DNA of 64,000 nt. Source: Chryseobacterium candidae (GTDB lineage: Bacteria > Bacteroidota > Bacteroidia > Flavobacteriales > Weeksellaceae). This document shows positions 33,702 through 42,167 of this stretch, in pieces; position 1 is the stretch's first letter; each line of letters opens with the position of its first letter. The stretch lies in assembly GCF_004916905.1 (NCBI RefSeq), contig NZ_SDLV01000040.1, positions 62,001 through 126,000 of the forward strand, in the 5' to 3' direction. A model generated the notes under the pieces. That model was not told the DNA's origin and did no database searches. It saw nothing but the letters and a program-made list of their open reading frames with translations. The position numbers and the translations under genes are program-made.

Positions 33702-34007
33702 ATGGATATATTACAAGGAAATCAACACGCAAGCCCTGAAGATTTTTATCAGTCTTTAAGGGAAAAACTGGAAGATCATCACGATTTTCCGGAGGATTAT
33801 TTATTTAAATTTATTATTCCTACAGACCAGGCAAAACTTACTGAAATTTACAGGGTTTTTGATGGTATTAAATTTACACTGGGAAACCGCGAAAGCAAAA
33901 ATGGAAAATACACAGCCTGCAACATTAATGCATTTGTTTTGGATGCCAATCAGGTAGTGAATATTTATAAAGAAGTAGCAAAAATAGAAGGCGTTATTCT
34001 ATTGTAA
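33702..34007 (+). CDS. DUF493 family protein (YbeD-like)
   Basis: 101 residues from ATG 33702; a TTG at 33696 adds only two residues. The pattern DFYQSLREKLEDHHDFPEDYLFKFIIPTDQ near residue 14 and SKNGKYTACNINAFVLDANQVVNIYKEVAKIEGVILL at the end is that of DUF493/YbeD, a small ferredoxin-like alpha/beta fold proposed as a regulatory domain. The protein is cytoplasmic. It ends at a terminator and probably shares a transcript with the DUF4197 gene. Confidence 0.88.
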   Translation: MDILQGNQHASPEDFYQSLREKLEDHHDFPEDYLFKFIIPTDQAKLTEIYRVFDGIKFTLGNRESKNGKYTACNINAFVLDANQVVNIYKEVAKIEGVILL

Positions 34008-34011
34008 AAAC

Positions 34012-34047
34012 AAAAGCCGTTTCATTATGTCATGAAGCGGTTTTTAT
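34012..34047 (+). terminator. Terminator after the DUF493 gene
   Basis: AAAAGCCGTTTCAT (34012-34025) pairs with ATGAAGCGGTTTTT (34032-34045) with two G-U wobbles, ending in a T-run. Confidence 0.65.
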
Positions 34048-34177
34048 TGTACTGATATTCTCCAAATTTCCCTCCACTACATTGTAGCTTTTTATCCGAA
34101 TTTATAATTACAAGTTATACTATGGAAATTGTATTCTTTACTCTGAATATCTTTTCTTTTTTATTCCTTTAACAGTT

Positions 34178-34207
34178 AAAAAAAGTCCGCCCCATTCAGA
34201 GGCGGAT
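34178..34207 (-). terminator. Terminator of the M43 protease gene
   Basis: TCCGCC (34186-34191) pairs with GGCGGA (34201-34206), followed on the - strand by a run of seven T. Confidence 0.65.
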
Positions 34208-34237
34208 CATCTATGTTAAAAGATATATTCTGTATAA

Positions 34238-36265
34238 TTATTTCTTAACGAATTTAATACTTTCTGAGGTTTTAGCATTCTGTATCGTGATAACATACAC
34301 TCCTTTTACAAGGTCTGCCACACGAATCTGATTATCACTAATTTTTCCTTTCTTAACAATTTGTCCTACAGCATTATGAATTTCAAATTGAGATTCTCCA
34401 GAAAGCCCAGTAATGTTAAGAATATCATTAACCGGATTAGGATATACGCCAAATTTATTGTTCTTATTAACCTCCCCAGTTCCTAACGATTCACGTGTGG
34501 TAAATGTTTTAGTCTCATAAACAAATTCATTTTCTAGATGAAATATGGTCTGTCCGGTACTTGTAGTAAGGTCTACATATCCATTTTCCAATCCATCACC
34601 AAAGTCATCAGACATTGTAAATGCATAACAATCCTGTGGTAAGGTCCATACTTGAGTGATAAGAGCCGGAGTAGGCTGTCCTAGCTGAGTATTACTATAT
34701 TTGCCTTCTTTTACAATTTGTCCCGCACTGTTTTTAAGGTTCCATCTCGTTTCCTGGCCATACTTGTCTCTCTGCAACTTAAAGGTAACAGTAGTGGTTG
34801 AAAAATATTGAGGGGGAACTGGCTTTACATAATTACCGCTTGTAGAATTATTGGTGCTTCTCTGATCTGCTGCTCCATTTACAGATGTGAGGGAGAAGGA
34901 AACGGGAGAAGATGCTACAGAACCATTTACAGGGATATTAATCACCCCCGATTTATCTTGAGCCAAATTACCTGTCCAATTATAAGTTTGAGCAGTTCCT
35001 CCATTTATTGAATATGAAATAACAGCTGATGTCAAATTACTCGTACCTCTGTTGGTGATAAGCAGACGAAGCACTCCTTCTCCACAATTAACGACTCCTA
35101 TTGAGCACCCACCGTCAAATTTTATCTCCGCATCATTAACAAACAAAGGAATAGGCAAATCTGTATTTGATGCTTTAAGTTCCATTCTTCTTGGAGAATT
35201 GTCCATCACTGCCCTTACTCTGGTTTTCTGATCAGTAGTATAAATATTCATACAAGTATCATTTGTATAATCCATATAATTCTGCACCATTTCAAAAACC
35301 GCAGGATTATCACAACTTGCGATAGAAGGATCACACACATAATTTTCCTCATGTGCTGTTGGAGTATCTGCACAATAGTCATTACCACACGCTCCATCTC
35401 CCCAGATATGTCTAAGCCCCAGGAAATGTCCTACTTCATGGGTCATTGTTCTTCCTCTGTCATAGCCAGCCTGCATTAAAAATGTACCGTCATTATAATC
35501 CATACTTCCAAAAGTAGAATATCCTGCAACAACCCCGTCTGTAGTGGCAAGGCCTCCATTCGCACCAAGTCCCTGAAGACCGGAGCCAGACGGAAACTGA
35601 GCAAATCCCAACAATCCATTATCTGCAAAGTCTACACTCCACATATTCATATATTTTGTAGGATCCCAGATCGTACCGGTTTTTACAACATCATTGATAA
35701 AATTCTGATATCCATATTGAGGAGCCCCATTTGCCCAATAGTCTTTGCAAAGATTTACCCTGTCAATTCCATTGGTTGGATTTCCGTTAGGGTCTACCTT
35801 TGCCAGCACAAACTGTATTTCAGTATCTGCACCTACAGGATTGGTATTATATCCCGGAGTGTTAATCTTTTTTCTGAAATCATTAGTCATTACTGTAATC
35901 TGAGACATCACCTGAGCATCTGTGATATTAGGAGCAATTCCCACATCCTGACCGCTGTGAATAACATGAACTACGACTGGAATTGTAATAACAGTTCCAT
36001 TCTGGGATTTATTAGCCTTGGCTTTTTCAATTAAAGGGGCAAGCCACTTTTCAAACTGTTCTGTTGTAAGTCTCTCAGGAAATTTTCTTTTCAGGTTTGC
36101 TTCGTATTCAAGTGTTCCGCATTTTTCAATCCCATTAGGATCCAGCTTTTGCTCTGTAAGTCTTTTGGGAGACTTTGTTTCTTCTCTAATCTGTGCATTT
36201 GAAAATCCAATTCCCATAAAGAATAGGACTGCTAGAGAAGATTTCGAAATAATAGAGTTATTCAT
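34238..36265 (-). CDS. Secreted M43 zinc metalloprotease with T9SS sorting domain
   Basis: 675 residues from ATG 36263-36265, which opens the signal peptide MNNSIISKSSLAVLFFMGIGFSNAQ; a further in-frame codon at 36352 would bury it. The zinc motif HEVGHFLGLRH is at residues 276-286, followed by the cysteine-rich ACGNDYCADTP region and the Met-turn MVQNYMDYTND. This is the pappalysin/cytophagalysin family M43. A domain of about residues 380-590 with Ig-like repeats follows. The C-terminal FGVYPNPVNDILNITGL to VKK is a type A type IX sorting signal, so export is by T9SS. It is probably a nutritional or virulence protease. Confidence 0.92.
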   Translation of the reverse strand: MNNSIISKSSLAVLFFMGIGFSNAQIREETKSPKRLTEQKLDPNGIEKCGTLEYEANLKRKFPERLTTEQFEKWLAPLIEKAKANKSQNGTVITIPVVVHVIHSGQDVGIAPNITDAQVMSQITVMTNDFRKKINTPGYNTNPVGADTEIQFVLAKVDPNGNPTNGIDRVNLCKDYWANGAPQYGYQNFINDVVKTGTIWDPTKYMNMWSVDFADNGLLGFAQFPSGSGLQGLGANGGLATTDGVVAGYSTFGSMDYNDGTFLMQAGYDRGRTMTHEVGHFLGLRHIWGDGACGNDYCADTPTAHEENYVCDPSIASCDNPAVFEMVQNYMDYTNDTCMNIYTTDQKTRVRAVMDNSPRRMELKASNTDLPIPLFVNDAEIKFDGGCSIGVVNCGEGVLRLLITNRGTSNLTSAVISYSINGGTAQTYNWTGNLAQDKSGVINIPVNGSVASSPVSFSLTSVNGAADQRSTNNSTSGNYVKPVPPQYFSTTTVTFKLQRDKYGQETRWNLKNSAGQIVKEGKYSNTQLGQPTPALITQVWTLPQDCYAFTMSDDFGDGLENGYVDLTTSTGQTIFHLENEFVYETKTFTTRESLGTGEVNKNNKFGVYPNPVNDILNITGLSGESQFEIHNAVGQIVKKGKISDNQIRVADLVKGVYVITIQNAKTSESIKFVKK

Positions 36266-36270
36266 TATTA

Positions 36271-36294
36271 TATTTTTGTATTTTAGCAAACATA
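36271..36294. promoter_or_regulatory. Overlapping divergent -7 boxes
   Basis: TATTTTTG on the + strand (36271-36278) is placed for the lipoprotein gene at 36359. CAAACATA (36287-36294) reads TATGTTTG on the - strand for the M43 protease, 22 bases upstream of its ATG. Confidence 0.4.
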
Positions 36295-36358
36295 CAAAAA
36301 AAACCACCATAAACAGACTACAGTTCAATAAAATACCAAATAAAACAAACATAATTCA

Positions 36359-36838
36359 ATGAAACCACGATTTATCATAATTAATATCATTACAATATTA
36401 TCAATAATCAGTTGTATTAATCAAAACAAAAATAACGTTAATAGTAAAAATTCAACTAAAATCATAAAACAGCAAAAAATCGAAAAAATCGAATTAACAG
36501 AAAGAACCCGGGGAACCAATCGAAGTGTTGTGTATACACCCAACCTTATTACCGCTAGATTAAATGGAGATTCAACCCAAACGGCTATGTCTCTTTCTGA
36601 ATGGGAGAACATTTCCAGACAGGCAGAGACTCTGGATCTATCTAAAATATCGAATCTTCAGTCTCCCACAACCGGCAGATATACCGACAGGGCATTAGCT
36701 GCTACTATTATTATCACATCCAATGGAATTACTTATACTTCCGCTACTTTTGATTCTGGCATTCCACCGAAAGAACTGGAAGCATTATACAATACTTTAC
36801 AAAACCCAAAGGAAAAGCAAAAGAAACCTCTCAAATAA
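36359..36838 (+). CDS. Hypothetical lipoprotein
   Basis: 159 residues. The N-terminus MKPRFIIINIITILSIISC is a lipoprotein signal (ISCI), then a Lys/Asn-rich linker and a folded part: ERTRGTNRSVVYTPNLITARLNG, LSEWENISRQAETLDLSKI, DRALAATIIITSNGITYTSATFDSG. It ends in a Lys-rich tail. The globular pattern suggests a small alpha/beta domain. I do not recognise a family. It is divergent from the M43 protease gene and converges on the ArsC-like gene at a shared terminator. Confidence 0.75.
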   Translation: MKPRFIIINIITILSIISCINQNKNNVNSKNSTKIIKQQKIEKIELTERTRGTNRSVVYTPNLITARLNGDSTQTAMSLSEWENISRQAETLDLSKISNLQSPTTGRYTDRALAATIIITSNGITYTSATFDSGIPPKELEALYNTLQNPKEKQKKPLK

Positions 36839-36849
36839 AGAATTAAAAC

Positions 36850-36890
36850 AAAAAATCCGCTCTTTATTTTTAAAGAGCGGATTTTTTTAT
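36850..36890. terminator. Bidirectional terminator
   Basis: A 13-bp stem (AATCCGCTCTTTA 36854-36866 with its complement at 36871-36883) has an A-run to the left and a T-run to the right. It serves the lipoprotein gene (+) and the ArsC-like gene (-). Confidence 0.8.
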
Positions 36891-36900
36891 GATACATTCT

Positions 36901-37251
36901 TTACTTTTCAATAAAGAACTTTACATTTTCAATAGGTCTTCCCAGCATTGCTACGGAACCTTTTACCAGAATGGGCCTTTGTATAAGAGATGGATTCTCA
37001 GAAAGAATTTTTATCCATTCTTCTTCCGAATAGTTTTTATCGGCATAATTCTCAATATACAGCTTATCTGTCTTACGAATAATATGAAAAACACTTTGGT
37101 TCAGTTTTTTCAACACTGTTCTTATTTCAAGAGGACTTAAAGGATCTTCAACAATATTAATGATCTCAAAAGGCACTCCGTTTTCGTCAAGATACTCCAA
37201 TACGGCATTTGACTTTGAACAGTTTCCATTATGTAAAACTTTAACTACCAT
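36901..37251 (-). CDS. ArsC/Spx-type thioredoxin-fold protein
   Basis: 116 residues from ATG 37249-37251; the longer frame to 37293 adds 14 residues overlapping the promoter box. The arsenate reductase-like pattern is VVKVLHNGNCSKSNAVLEYL, with catalytic-position Cys11 but CSKS rather than a CxxC pair, then a helical insertion and LIQRPILVKGSVAMLGRP, where RP is the conserved Arg/cis-Pro segment. It may be a glutaredoxin-dependent arsenate reductase or a Spx-like regulator. No arsenic resistance genes are nearby. Confidence 0.82.
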   Translation of the reverse strand: MVVKVLHNGNCSKSNAVLEYLDENGVPFEIINIVEDPLSPLEIRTVLKKLNQSVFHIIRKTDKLYIENYADKNYSEEEWIKILSENPSLIQRPILVKGSVAMLGRPIENVKFFIEK

Positions 37252-37290
37252 GATATATTTAATTATTAAAAAATTAAACCTGATCCTAAA

Positions 37291-37298
37291 CAAATTTA
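37291..37298 (-). promoter_or_regulatory. -7 box (TAAATTTG) for the ArsC-like gene
   Basis: CAAATTTA on the + strand, 40 bases upstream of ATG 37251. Confidence 0.4.
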
Positions 37299-37343
37299 AA
37301 AAGAATTACCCTGAGTATGTCTTAATGTTCTGATAAAAATATG

Positions 37344-37958
37344 TTAAAACAATCCGTGAAGTTCTGCTTCAATTTTCTCCAGAATAAATCCGAAATCTTC
37401 CGGTTTTTCAACGAAGTCAAGATCATCCACTTCTACGATCAGAAGTTTTCCTTCGGTGTAATTGGAAATCCATTTTTCATATTTCTGATTCAGCTTTGAC
37501 AGATATTCAATGCTGATAGATGCTTCATATTCACGGCCTCTTTTGTAAATTTTTTTAACCAGGTTAGGAACATCTGATTTTAAATAGATTAAAAGATCGG
37601 GAGCTGATACAAAAGACTTCATCAGATTAAATACCGATGAGTAGTTATTGAAATCTCTGTCTGAAAGAAGATTCATATCATTCAGGTTTTCTGCAAAAAT
37701 ATGGGCATCTTCATAGATGGTGCGATCCTGAATAATATTTTTTCCGCTTTCTCTGATCTCTTTTACCTGACGGAATCTGCTGCCCAGGAAATACACCTGC
37801 AGTGCAAAACTCCACTTGCTCATGTCTGAATAAAAATCCTCCAGATAAGGGTTATGATCTACATCTTCAAATTGTGCATCCCATCCGTAATGCTTGGAAA
37901 GCATCGTTGTCAAAGTTGTTTTTCCGGCTCCGATGTTTCCTGTAACTGCAATATGCAT
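37344..37958 (-). CDS. Deoxynucleoside kinase
   Basis: 204 residues. The start MHIAVTGNIGAGKTTLTTML carries the P-loop GxxGxGKT, followed by EDVDHNPYLEDFY, the substrate motif QDRTIYEDAHIF near residue 75 (the DRS/ERS element), and the LID arginines in KRGREYEASI. It phosphorylates deoxynucleosides in the cytoplasm for dNTP salvage; base specificity cannot be told. It is 26 bases downstream of the next gene on the same strand, so co-transcription is likely. Confidence 0.92.
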   Translation of the reverse strand: MHIAVTGNIGAGKTTLTTMLSKHYGWDAQFEDVDHNPYLEDFYSDMSKWSFALQVYFLGSRFRQVKEIRESGKNIIQDRTIYEDAHIFAENLNDMNLLSDRDFNNYSSVFNLMKSFVSAPDLLIYLKSDVPNLVKKIYKRGREYEASISIEYLSKLNQKYEKWISNYTEGKLLIVEVDDLDFVEKPEDFGFILEKIEAELHGLF

Positions 37959-37984
37959 AATATTCTTTTCCTTGTATTTACTGA

Positions 37985-38947
37985 TTAGTTGATAAGTTTT
38001 TCAACAGCTTCAGTCTGAACCTGAGAAATATCTTCAATCAATTTCTGTAGGGTATTGTCTGAAGTTTTCTCTACTGTATTCTCATCAGGTTTCTCTTCCG
38101 TTTTTTCTACTGGTTTTTCTGTAGGTGTCTGCAGAGATTCCGGCTGAGCTTCAAGCTGTTTTTGCTGTTGCGCTTTCTTTACTTTTTCAAAGCTGTAAAG
38201 ATAGAGTTTGTTCCCTTTGATTGCAAAATAAGAGAGGATGTTTTTATCCACAATTTGCGCTTCCTGGTCTTCAAAAACAGTGGACATTCCTTTTTCAGGC
38301 ACATATTGTGAAACGAAATTACCGGCAACAACCAGGATCATATCATTTTCTCTTCGAAACCGTTTTCCGTTTTCCAGCGGGGCCTCAAAAAGTATTTCAA
38401 ACTTCAGGCTGTAAATCCTGATATGTTTTCTGGTTAAAATATAGACCTTATTTTCATAGACCAGCATATCCATCAGATCTTCAAAACTGATATCAAAAGG
38501 ATATGAGTTGATGGTTGTATCATTTCTGAAATTATACTGTATCAAACGCTTTGTACTGTCATCCAAAAGCCACAGCTGCTGGAGATCTTCAGCATAAGCC
38601 ATCCTGATAAAACCAAATTTCTGCTTAAAATCCAATCTTTGAATCTCATTCATATTCTGGTCTATAAATTTCATTTCCTGAGCATTTTCAGAAAACAACG
38701 GTACATTCAGAGGATTTTGTACGGTCTGTACTTTGTATGGAACAGTAAGCATCATCTTTCCGATCTGTTTCCCTAAAGAATCATATTTGGTAAAGCTGAA
38801 ATCTTTGTTCTTATAGATATACAGATTCCCATAATCGTCAGCAAGCATATCTTTAGCTTCCTTAAGTTTCAAAGTATCTAAAGGAATAATATTCTGTGCC
38901 GAAGCCATACAGAAAAGGAAAAAAAATAGTATGTTTAAAAACTTCAC
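37985..38947 (-). CDS. Secreted beta-propeller-like protein of unknown function
   Basis: 320 residues with a signal peptide (MKFLNILFFFLFCMASAQ). The middle part (about 25-260) is a series of short beta segments such as ADDYGNLYIYKNKDFSFTKYD, FIDQNMNEIQRLDF, LWLLDDSTKRLIQYN, VYENKVYILTRKHIRIY and SYFAIKGNKLYLYSFEKV, which looks like a six-bladed propeller. The C-terminal 60 residues are low-complexity Glu/Lys/Pro repeats (TEKPVEKTEEKPDENTVEK). I know of no function. It probably shares a transcript with the deoxynucleoside kinase. Confidence 0.75.
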   Translation of the reverse strand: MKFLNILFFFLFCMASAQNIIPLDTLKLKEAKDMLADDYGNLYIYKNKDFSFTKYDSLGKQIGKMMLTVPYKVQTVQNPLNVPLFSENAQEMKFIDQNMNEIQRLDFKQKFGFIRMAYAEDLQQLWLLDDSTKRLIQYNFRNDTTINSYPFDISFEDLMDMLVYENKVYILTRKHIRIYSLKFEILFEAPLENGKRFRRENDMILVVAGNFVSQYVPEKGMSTVFEDQEAQIVDKNILSYFAIKGNKLYLYSFEKVKKAQQQKQLEAQPESLQTPTEKPVEKTEEKPDENTVEKTSDNTLQKLIEDISQVQTEAVEKLIN

Positions 38948-39091
38948 TCTGTTTTTTTAATGGGGTCAATTTACTGAAAAATAACTTTATCCAAAAGATG
39001 ATTAAGTCTTAGAGAATCTTCTTTACTGTTAATCAAAACTGAGACCATCCTGTTGCTGCAAAAAGACCGCTCTACAAAAGATATAATGAAT

Positions 39092-40117
39092 TTATTGAAA
39101 AGTAACTTCATAAATTTTCTCCCAGTTTTTCCCGGTAACCAGCATATGATCACCTTTAAAAGCAATTCCGTTTAACACATGCTCGCTCTCTCCTTTATCA
39201 TTTTCTTTGGTCAACTGTGTAAAATCAAGTTTACCTATGACTTCTCCGTTTGCGGGATTAATTTTTAGAATGACAGGTTGATGCCAAACATTCGCATAGA
39301 TAAATCCGCTGTGGTATTCAAGTTCATTGAGCTGATTGTAAATTGTAGAATTACCGCCAACCGCAATCGTTTTTATTACTTTTGAAGGATTATTAACATC
39401 CAGAAAATAAAGATTCTTTGAACCATCTGTAGCGATCAGATTCTTTCCATCATAGGAAAGCCCCCACCCTTCTCCTATTGCATCAGGCAATGGAAATTCA
39501 GAAATCTTTTTCAAAGTGTTTTTATCATAAATAAAACCGATTTTATTCTGATACGTCAGCTGATAAACCTTATCTCCCACAATGGCACAACCTTCAGAAA
39601 AAATCTCAGCAGGCTGCTTTGCAACAATTTTGGGAACAGCTGATCCTAATGTATATTTTATAAGCTGGGAAGCTCCCTTCATTCCGTCACTTTCATACAC
39701 CGTATTTCCCTCTACCACAAAGCCTTCAATAAAATTTTTAGGATCATGAGGGTAATCGGCAACTATTGTATAGGGAATATTCTGCTCAGGAGTTTTTGTA
39801 AATACATTGATGGTAGCATCCTGATTCAGGACTTCTCCGCTGTTAGTCTTAATTACAAAGACCACTTTATTATCTCCAAGTGTGAAAAATTCGGGATCAA
39901 TCCTTAAGTCTGCGGTTTCTTTATCTCCAAAGCTAATTTTAATGCTTTCTGCATTTTCCGTCACCTGTTTCGGAAGGTCAAGTTTATCCCCGAAATGATA
40001 TCCTTTTGTTTCCTTTGCATTGTTATAATCTGCCAGAGAATCAAGCATTTTTTCTTTATTACTGCAAGAAGCCAAGAATAGAACTGCTGCAAAACCAATA
40101 GTAATGTTTCGCTTCAT
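39092..40117 (-). CDS. Glutaminyl-peptide cyclotransferase, paralogue 1
   Basis: 341 residues from ATG 40115-40117, opening a lipoprotein signal (MKRNITIGFAAVLFLASC). An N-terminal Ig-like part (about 40-115, FGDKLDLPKQVTENAESIKI) precedes the glutamine cyclotransferase five-bladed propeller (YPHDPKNFIEGFVVEGNTVYESDG, SEGCAIVGDKVYQLTYQ, EGWGLSYDGKNLIATDGS, LNELEYHSGFIYANVWHQP, VLNGIAFKGDHMLVTGKNW). It turns N-terminal Gln of exported proteins into pyroglutamate. Many Bacteroidetes outer membrane and T9SS proteins start with Gln after the signal peptide. A second copy lies just upstream. Confidence 0.92.
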   Translation of the reverse strand: MKRNITIGFAAVLFLASCSNKEKMLDSLADYNNAKETKGYHFGDKLDLPKQVTENAESIKISFGDKETADLRIDPEFFTLGDNKVVFVIKTNSGEVLNQDATINVFTKTPEQNIPYTIVADYPHDPKNFIEGFVVEGNTVYESDGMKGASQLIKYTLGSAVPKIVAKQPAEIFSEGCAIVGDKVYQLTYQNKIGFIYDKNTLKKISEFPLPDAIGEGWGLSYDGKNLIATDGSKNLYFLDVNNPSKVIKTIAVGGNSTIYNQLNELEYHSGFIYANVWHQPVILKINPANGEVIGKLDFTQLTKENDKGESEHVLNGIAFKGDHMLVTGKNWEKIYEVTFQ

Positions 40118-40136
40118 AAAGGTATTAATCATTTGT

Positions 40137-40144
40137 CAAAAGTA
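40137..40144 (-). promoter_or_regulatory. -7 box (TACTTTTG) for cyclotransferase 1
   Basis: CAAAAGTA on the + strand, 20 bases upstream of ATG 40117. Confidence 0.5.
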
Positions 40145-40165
40145 CTAAAATTTAATCCTCAAAAC

Positions 40166-40200
40166 GAAAATAACGCTCCCGGAGGAACGCTATTTTTGTT
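40166..40200 (-). terminator. Terminator between the two cyclotransferase genes
   Basis: AAAATAACGCTCC (40167-40179) pairs with GGAACGCTATTTT (40184-40196). The two mismatches become G-U wobbles only in - strand RNA, which favours use by the - strand gene 40220-41242. Confidence 0.6.
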
Positions 40201-40219
40201 TTTTATCAATAGAATCAGA

Positions 40220-41242
40220 TTATTTGATCTGAACTTCGTAAATCTTTGGCCAGTTCTTTCCTGTTACCAGCATATTGTCCCCTTTGAAAGCAATTCCGTT
40301 CAGGACATCATCACTTCCTTTGGTATTCTGTTTTGCGATTTCTGTAAAATCAAAAGTTCCCATTACTTCTCCGTTAGCAGGATTGATTTTTAAAATGACC
40401 GGCTTCTGCCATACGTTCGCATAGATAAATCCGTTGTGGTATTCCAGCTCGTTCAGCTGATCATATGCCTGAGAACTTCCTGCAACGGCAATATATTTAA
40501 TCAGTTTTGAAGGATCGTTTACATCAAGAAAATATAAAAGCTTACTTCCGTCAGAAGCAATCAGATTTTTCCCGTCATACGTTAATCCCCAACCTTCACC
40601 TAATACATTTGGATAAGCAAATTCTGAAAGCAGCTTTAAAGAACTTTTATCATAGACATATCCTTTTTTGCTCTGCCATGTAAGCTGATACACTTTATCT
40701 CCAACGATGGTACTTCCTTCAGAGAAATCTTCCTGAGCCTGTTTTGTAGAAGCCAACGGAGTGGTTGTTCCCAGCGTATATTTTAAAATCTGTGAAGATC
40801 CGTTCTGCCCGTCACTTTCATAAATCGTATTTCCTTCAATCTGGAAACCCTGTACAAAGTTTTTAGGATCGTGAGGATATTCGGCTACAATCTGATAAGG
40901 AATATTTTTTTCCGGATTTTTTGCAAACACGTTGATCGTTGCATCCTGATTAAGGACTTCTCCTCCTTTTGTTTTAATATTGAATGTAACAGCATTGTCT
41001 CCTAGTGTGAAAAATTTGGGATCAATTGTTAAATCGGTTGTTTCTTTATCTCCAAAGCTGATCGTTACGCTTTCTGCATTTTCCGTTACTTCTTTCGGAA
41101 GCTCAAGCTTATCTCCGAAATGGTAACCCTTCGCCTCCATTGAAGTATTATAAGTGTTTAATGTATTAAGAATCTCTTTATCCTTATTACAAGACGCCAA
41201 TAATAAAATCGCTGCGAAACCCGCTATAATATTTTTTTTCAT
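40220..41242 (-). CDS. Glutaminyl-peptide cyclotransferase, paralogue 2
   Basis: 340 residues with lipoprotein signal MKKNIIAGFAAILLLASC. It has the same architecture as paralogue 1, about two-thirds identical by eye: Ig-like part (FGDKLELPKEVTENAESVTI), then the propeller with YPHDPKNFVQGFQIEGNTIYESDG, SEGSTIVGDKVYQLTWQ, EGWGLTYDGKNLIASDGS and VLNGIAFKGDNMLVTGKNW. Each copy has its own -7 box and a terminator lies between them, so they form two transcription units that can be expressed separately. Confidence 0.93.
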   Translation of the reverse strand: MKKNIIAGFAAILLLASCNKDKEILNTLNTYNTSMEAKGYHFGDKLELPKEVTENAESVTISFGDKETTDLTIDPKFFTLGDNAVTFNIKTKGGEVLNQDATINVFAKNPEKNIPYQIVAEYPHDPKNFVQGFQIEGNTIYESDGQNGSSQILKYTLGTTTPLASTKQAQEDFSEGSTIVGDKVYQLTWQSKKGYVYDKSSLKLLSEFAYPNVLGEGWGLTYDGKNLIASDGSKLLYFLDVNDPSKLIKYIAVAGSSQAYDQLNELEYHNGFIYANVWQKPVILKINPANGEVMGTFDFTEIAKQNTKGSDDVLNGIAFKGDNMLVTGKNWPKIYEVQIK

Positions 41243-41262
41243 TGAATTTCTAAATATTTCTC

Positions 41263-41270
41263 CAAAAATA
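41263..41270 (-). promoter_or_regulatory. -7 box (TATTTTTG) for cyclotransferase 2
   Basis: CAAAAATA on the + strand, 21 bases upstream of ATG 41242. Confidence 0.5.
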
Positions 41271-41277
41271 GCAAATT

Positions 41278-41661
41278 TTATTCCGTATTGCCAATATTAT
41301 CTGCGGGTTCACCAAATTGTAATATGTAACCATTGTTATCATAGATAGCAAATTCTCTCATTCCCCATTCAAAAGTTTCAATATCATAGCATATTTTCGC
41401 TTTTGTTTTAAGGCCCTCCCAAAGATCATCCACTTTATTTACATTGAAATAAAATGATCCTGAAAAACCGATTGAAGTATTGTTTTCATGTTCATTAGGC
41501 TGAGAGAGCATAATGTATACTTCATCTTTTCGAAGAGAAGCCCATTGCCATTCATCATTTCTTTCCATCAAAGTAAATCCAAGAACATTCATATAAAATG
41601 TAATGGTTTCATCAAGGTTTTCGGTCCAGAAAACAGGACGAAGAGCTGTAAACTGTTTCAT
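41278..41661 (-). CDS. VOC family (glyoxalase/bleomycin-resistance fold) protein
   Basis: 127 residues. A single VOC domain: RPVFWTENLDETITFYMNVLGFTLMERN at the start, YIMLSQPNE in the middle and EFAIYDNNGYILQFGEP at the end, the usual second metal-ligand strand. The protein is cytoplasmic; substrates of this broad family cannot be predicted. Its ATG overlaps the stop of the GNAT gene by four bases (ATGA), so translation is coupled in the three-gene set 42593 to 41278. Confidence 0.87.
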   Translation of the reverse strand: MKQFTALRPVFWTENLDETITFYMNVLGFTLMERNDEWQWASLRKDEVYIMLSQPNEHENNTSIGFSGSFYFNVNKVDDLWEGLKTKAKICYDIETFEWGMREFAIYDNNGYILQFGEPADNIGNTE

Positions 41662-42164
41662 GATTTCTGTACGTTAAAAGTATTTCTGTGGATTTTCATA
41701 TTCAGGGAAACCCATATTTCCTTATCGATCATGGCTTCGTTTTTAACATCGGGATCAAAAGCAAACCCTACTTTTCTGTAACATTCAATAGCTCCGGTAT
41801 TCCAGTCGTAGACATTCAGTTCGGCAGTTTCTTTATCAAAATGACTGAAGCCATATTTCAAAAGCTCCTGCATAACCTTCTTTCCATAGCCTTTTCCCCT
41901 GTTATTTTCATCCCAGATCAGAATTCTTCCCAACAGGAAAGTTTTTTCTTTTAAGAAAATCTGAGCATGCCCGATTGTACTTCCGGTTTGATCTTTAATT
42001 TTAAACAGCGTTCTTTTTTCATCAGACAAATCTGTTTCCAGCTGTTTTTCTGTGAGAGGAAAACGATATGCGGGTCCGGCAAACTGAAGAAGCATTCTTT
42101 CGTCTTTTATTTTTGAAATCAGTTGTGGAGCATCATGTATGGTAAAGGGCTGTAATGTAATCAT
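41658..42164 (-). CDS. GNAT family N-acetyltransferase
   Basis: 168 residues. The GNAT fold is shown by ITLQPFTIHDAPQLISKI at the start, FLLGRILIWDENNRGKGYGKKVMQELLKYGF with the acetyl-CoA loop RGKGYG, and a following TAELNVYDWNTGAIECYRKVGF. It transfers an acetyl group to an unknown amine in the cytoplasm. It starts 3 bases after the AHSA1 gene stop and overlaps the VOC gene. Confidence 0.9.
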   Translation of the reverse strand: MITLQPFTIHDAPQLISKIKDERMLLQFAGPAYRFPLTEKQLETDLSDEKRTLFKIKDQTGSTIGHAQIFLKEKTFLLGRILIWDENNRGKGYGKKVMQELLKYGFSHFDKETAELNVYDWNTGAIECYRKVGFAFDPDVKNEAMIDKEIWVSLNMKIHRNTFNVQKS

Positions 42165-42167
42165 TGT

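Noticed and set aside
38971-39165. A 64-residue frame on the - strand ending DKVIFQ-stop, resembling the EVTFQ end of the cyclotransferase
   Set aside because: Its first half overlaps the cyclotransferase gene in another frame and the similarity is only a few residues. I could not support a real gene or a remnant.
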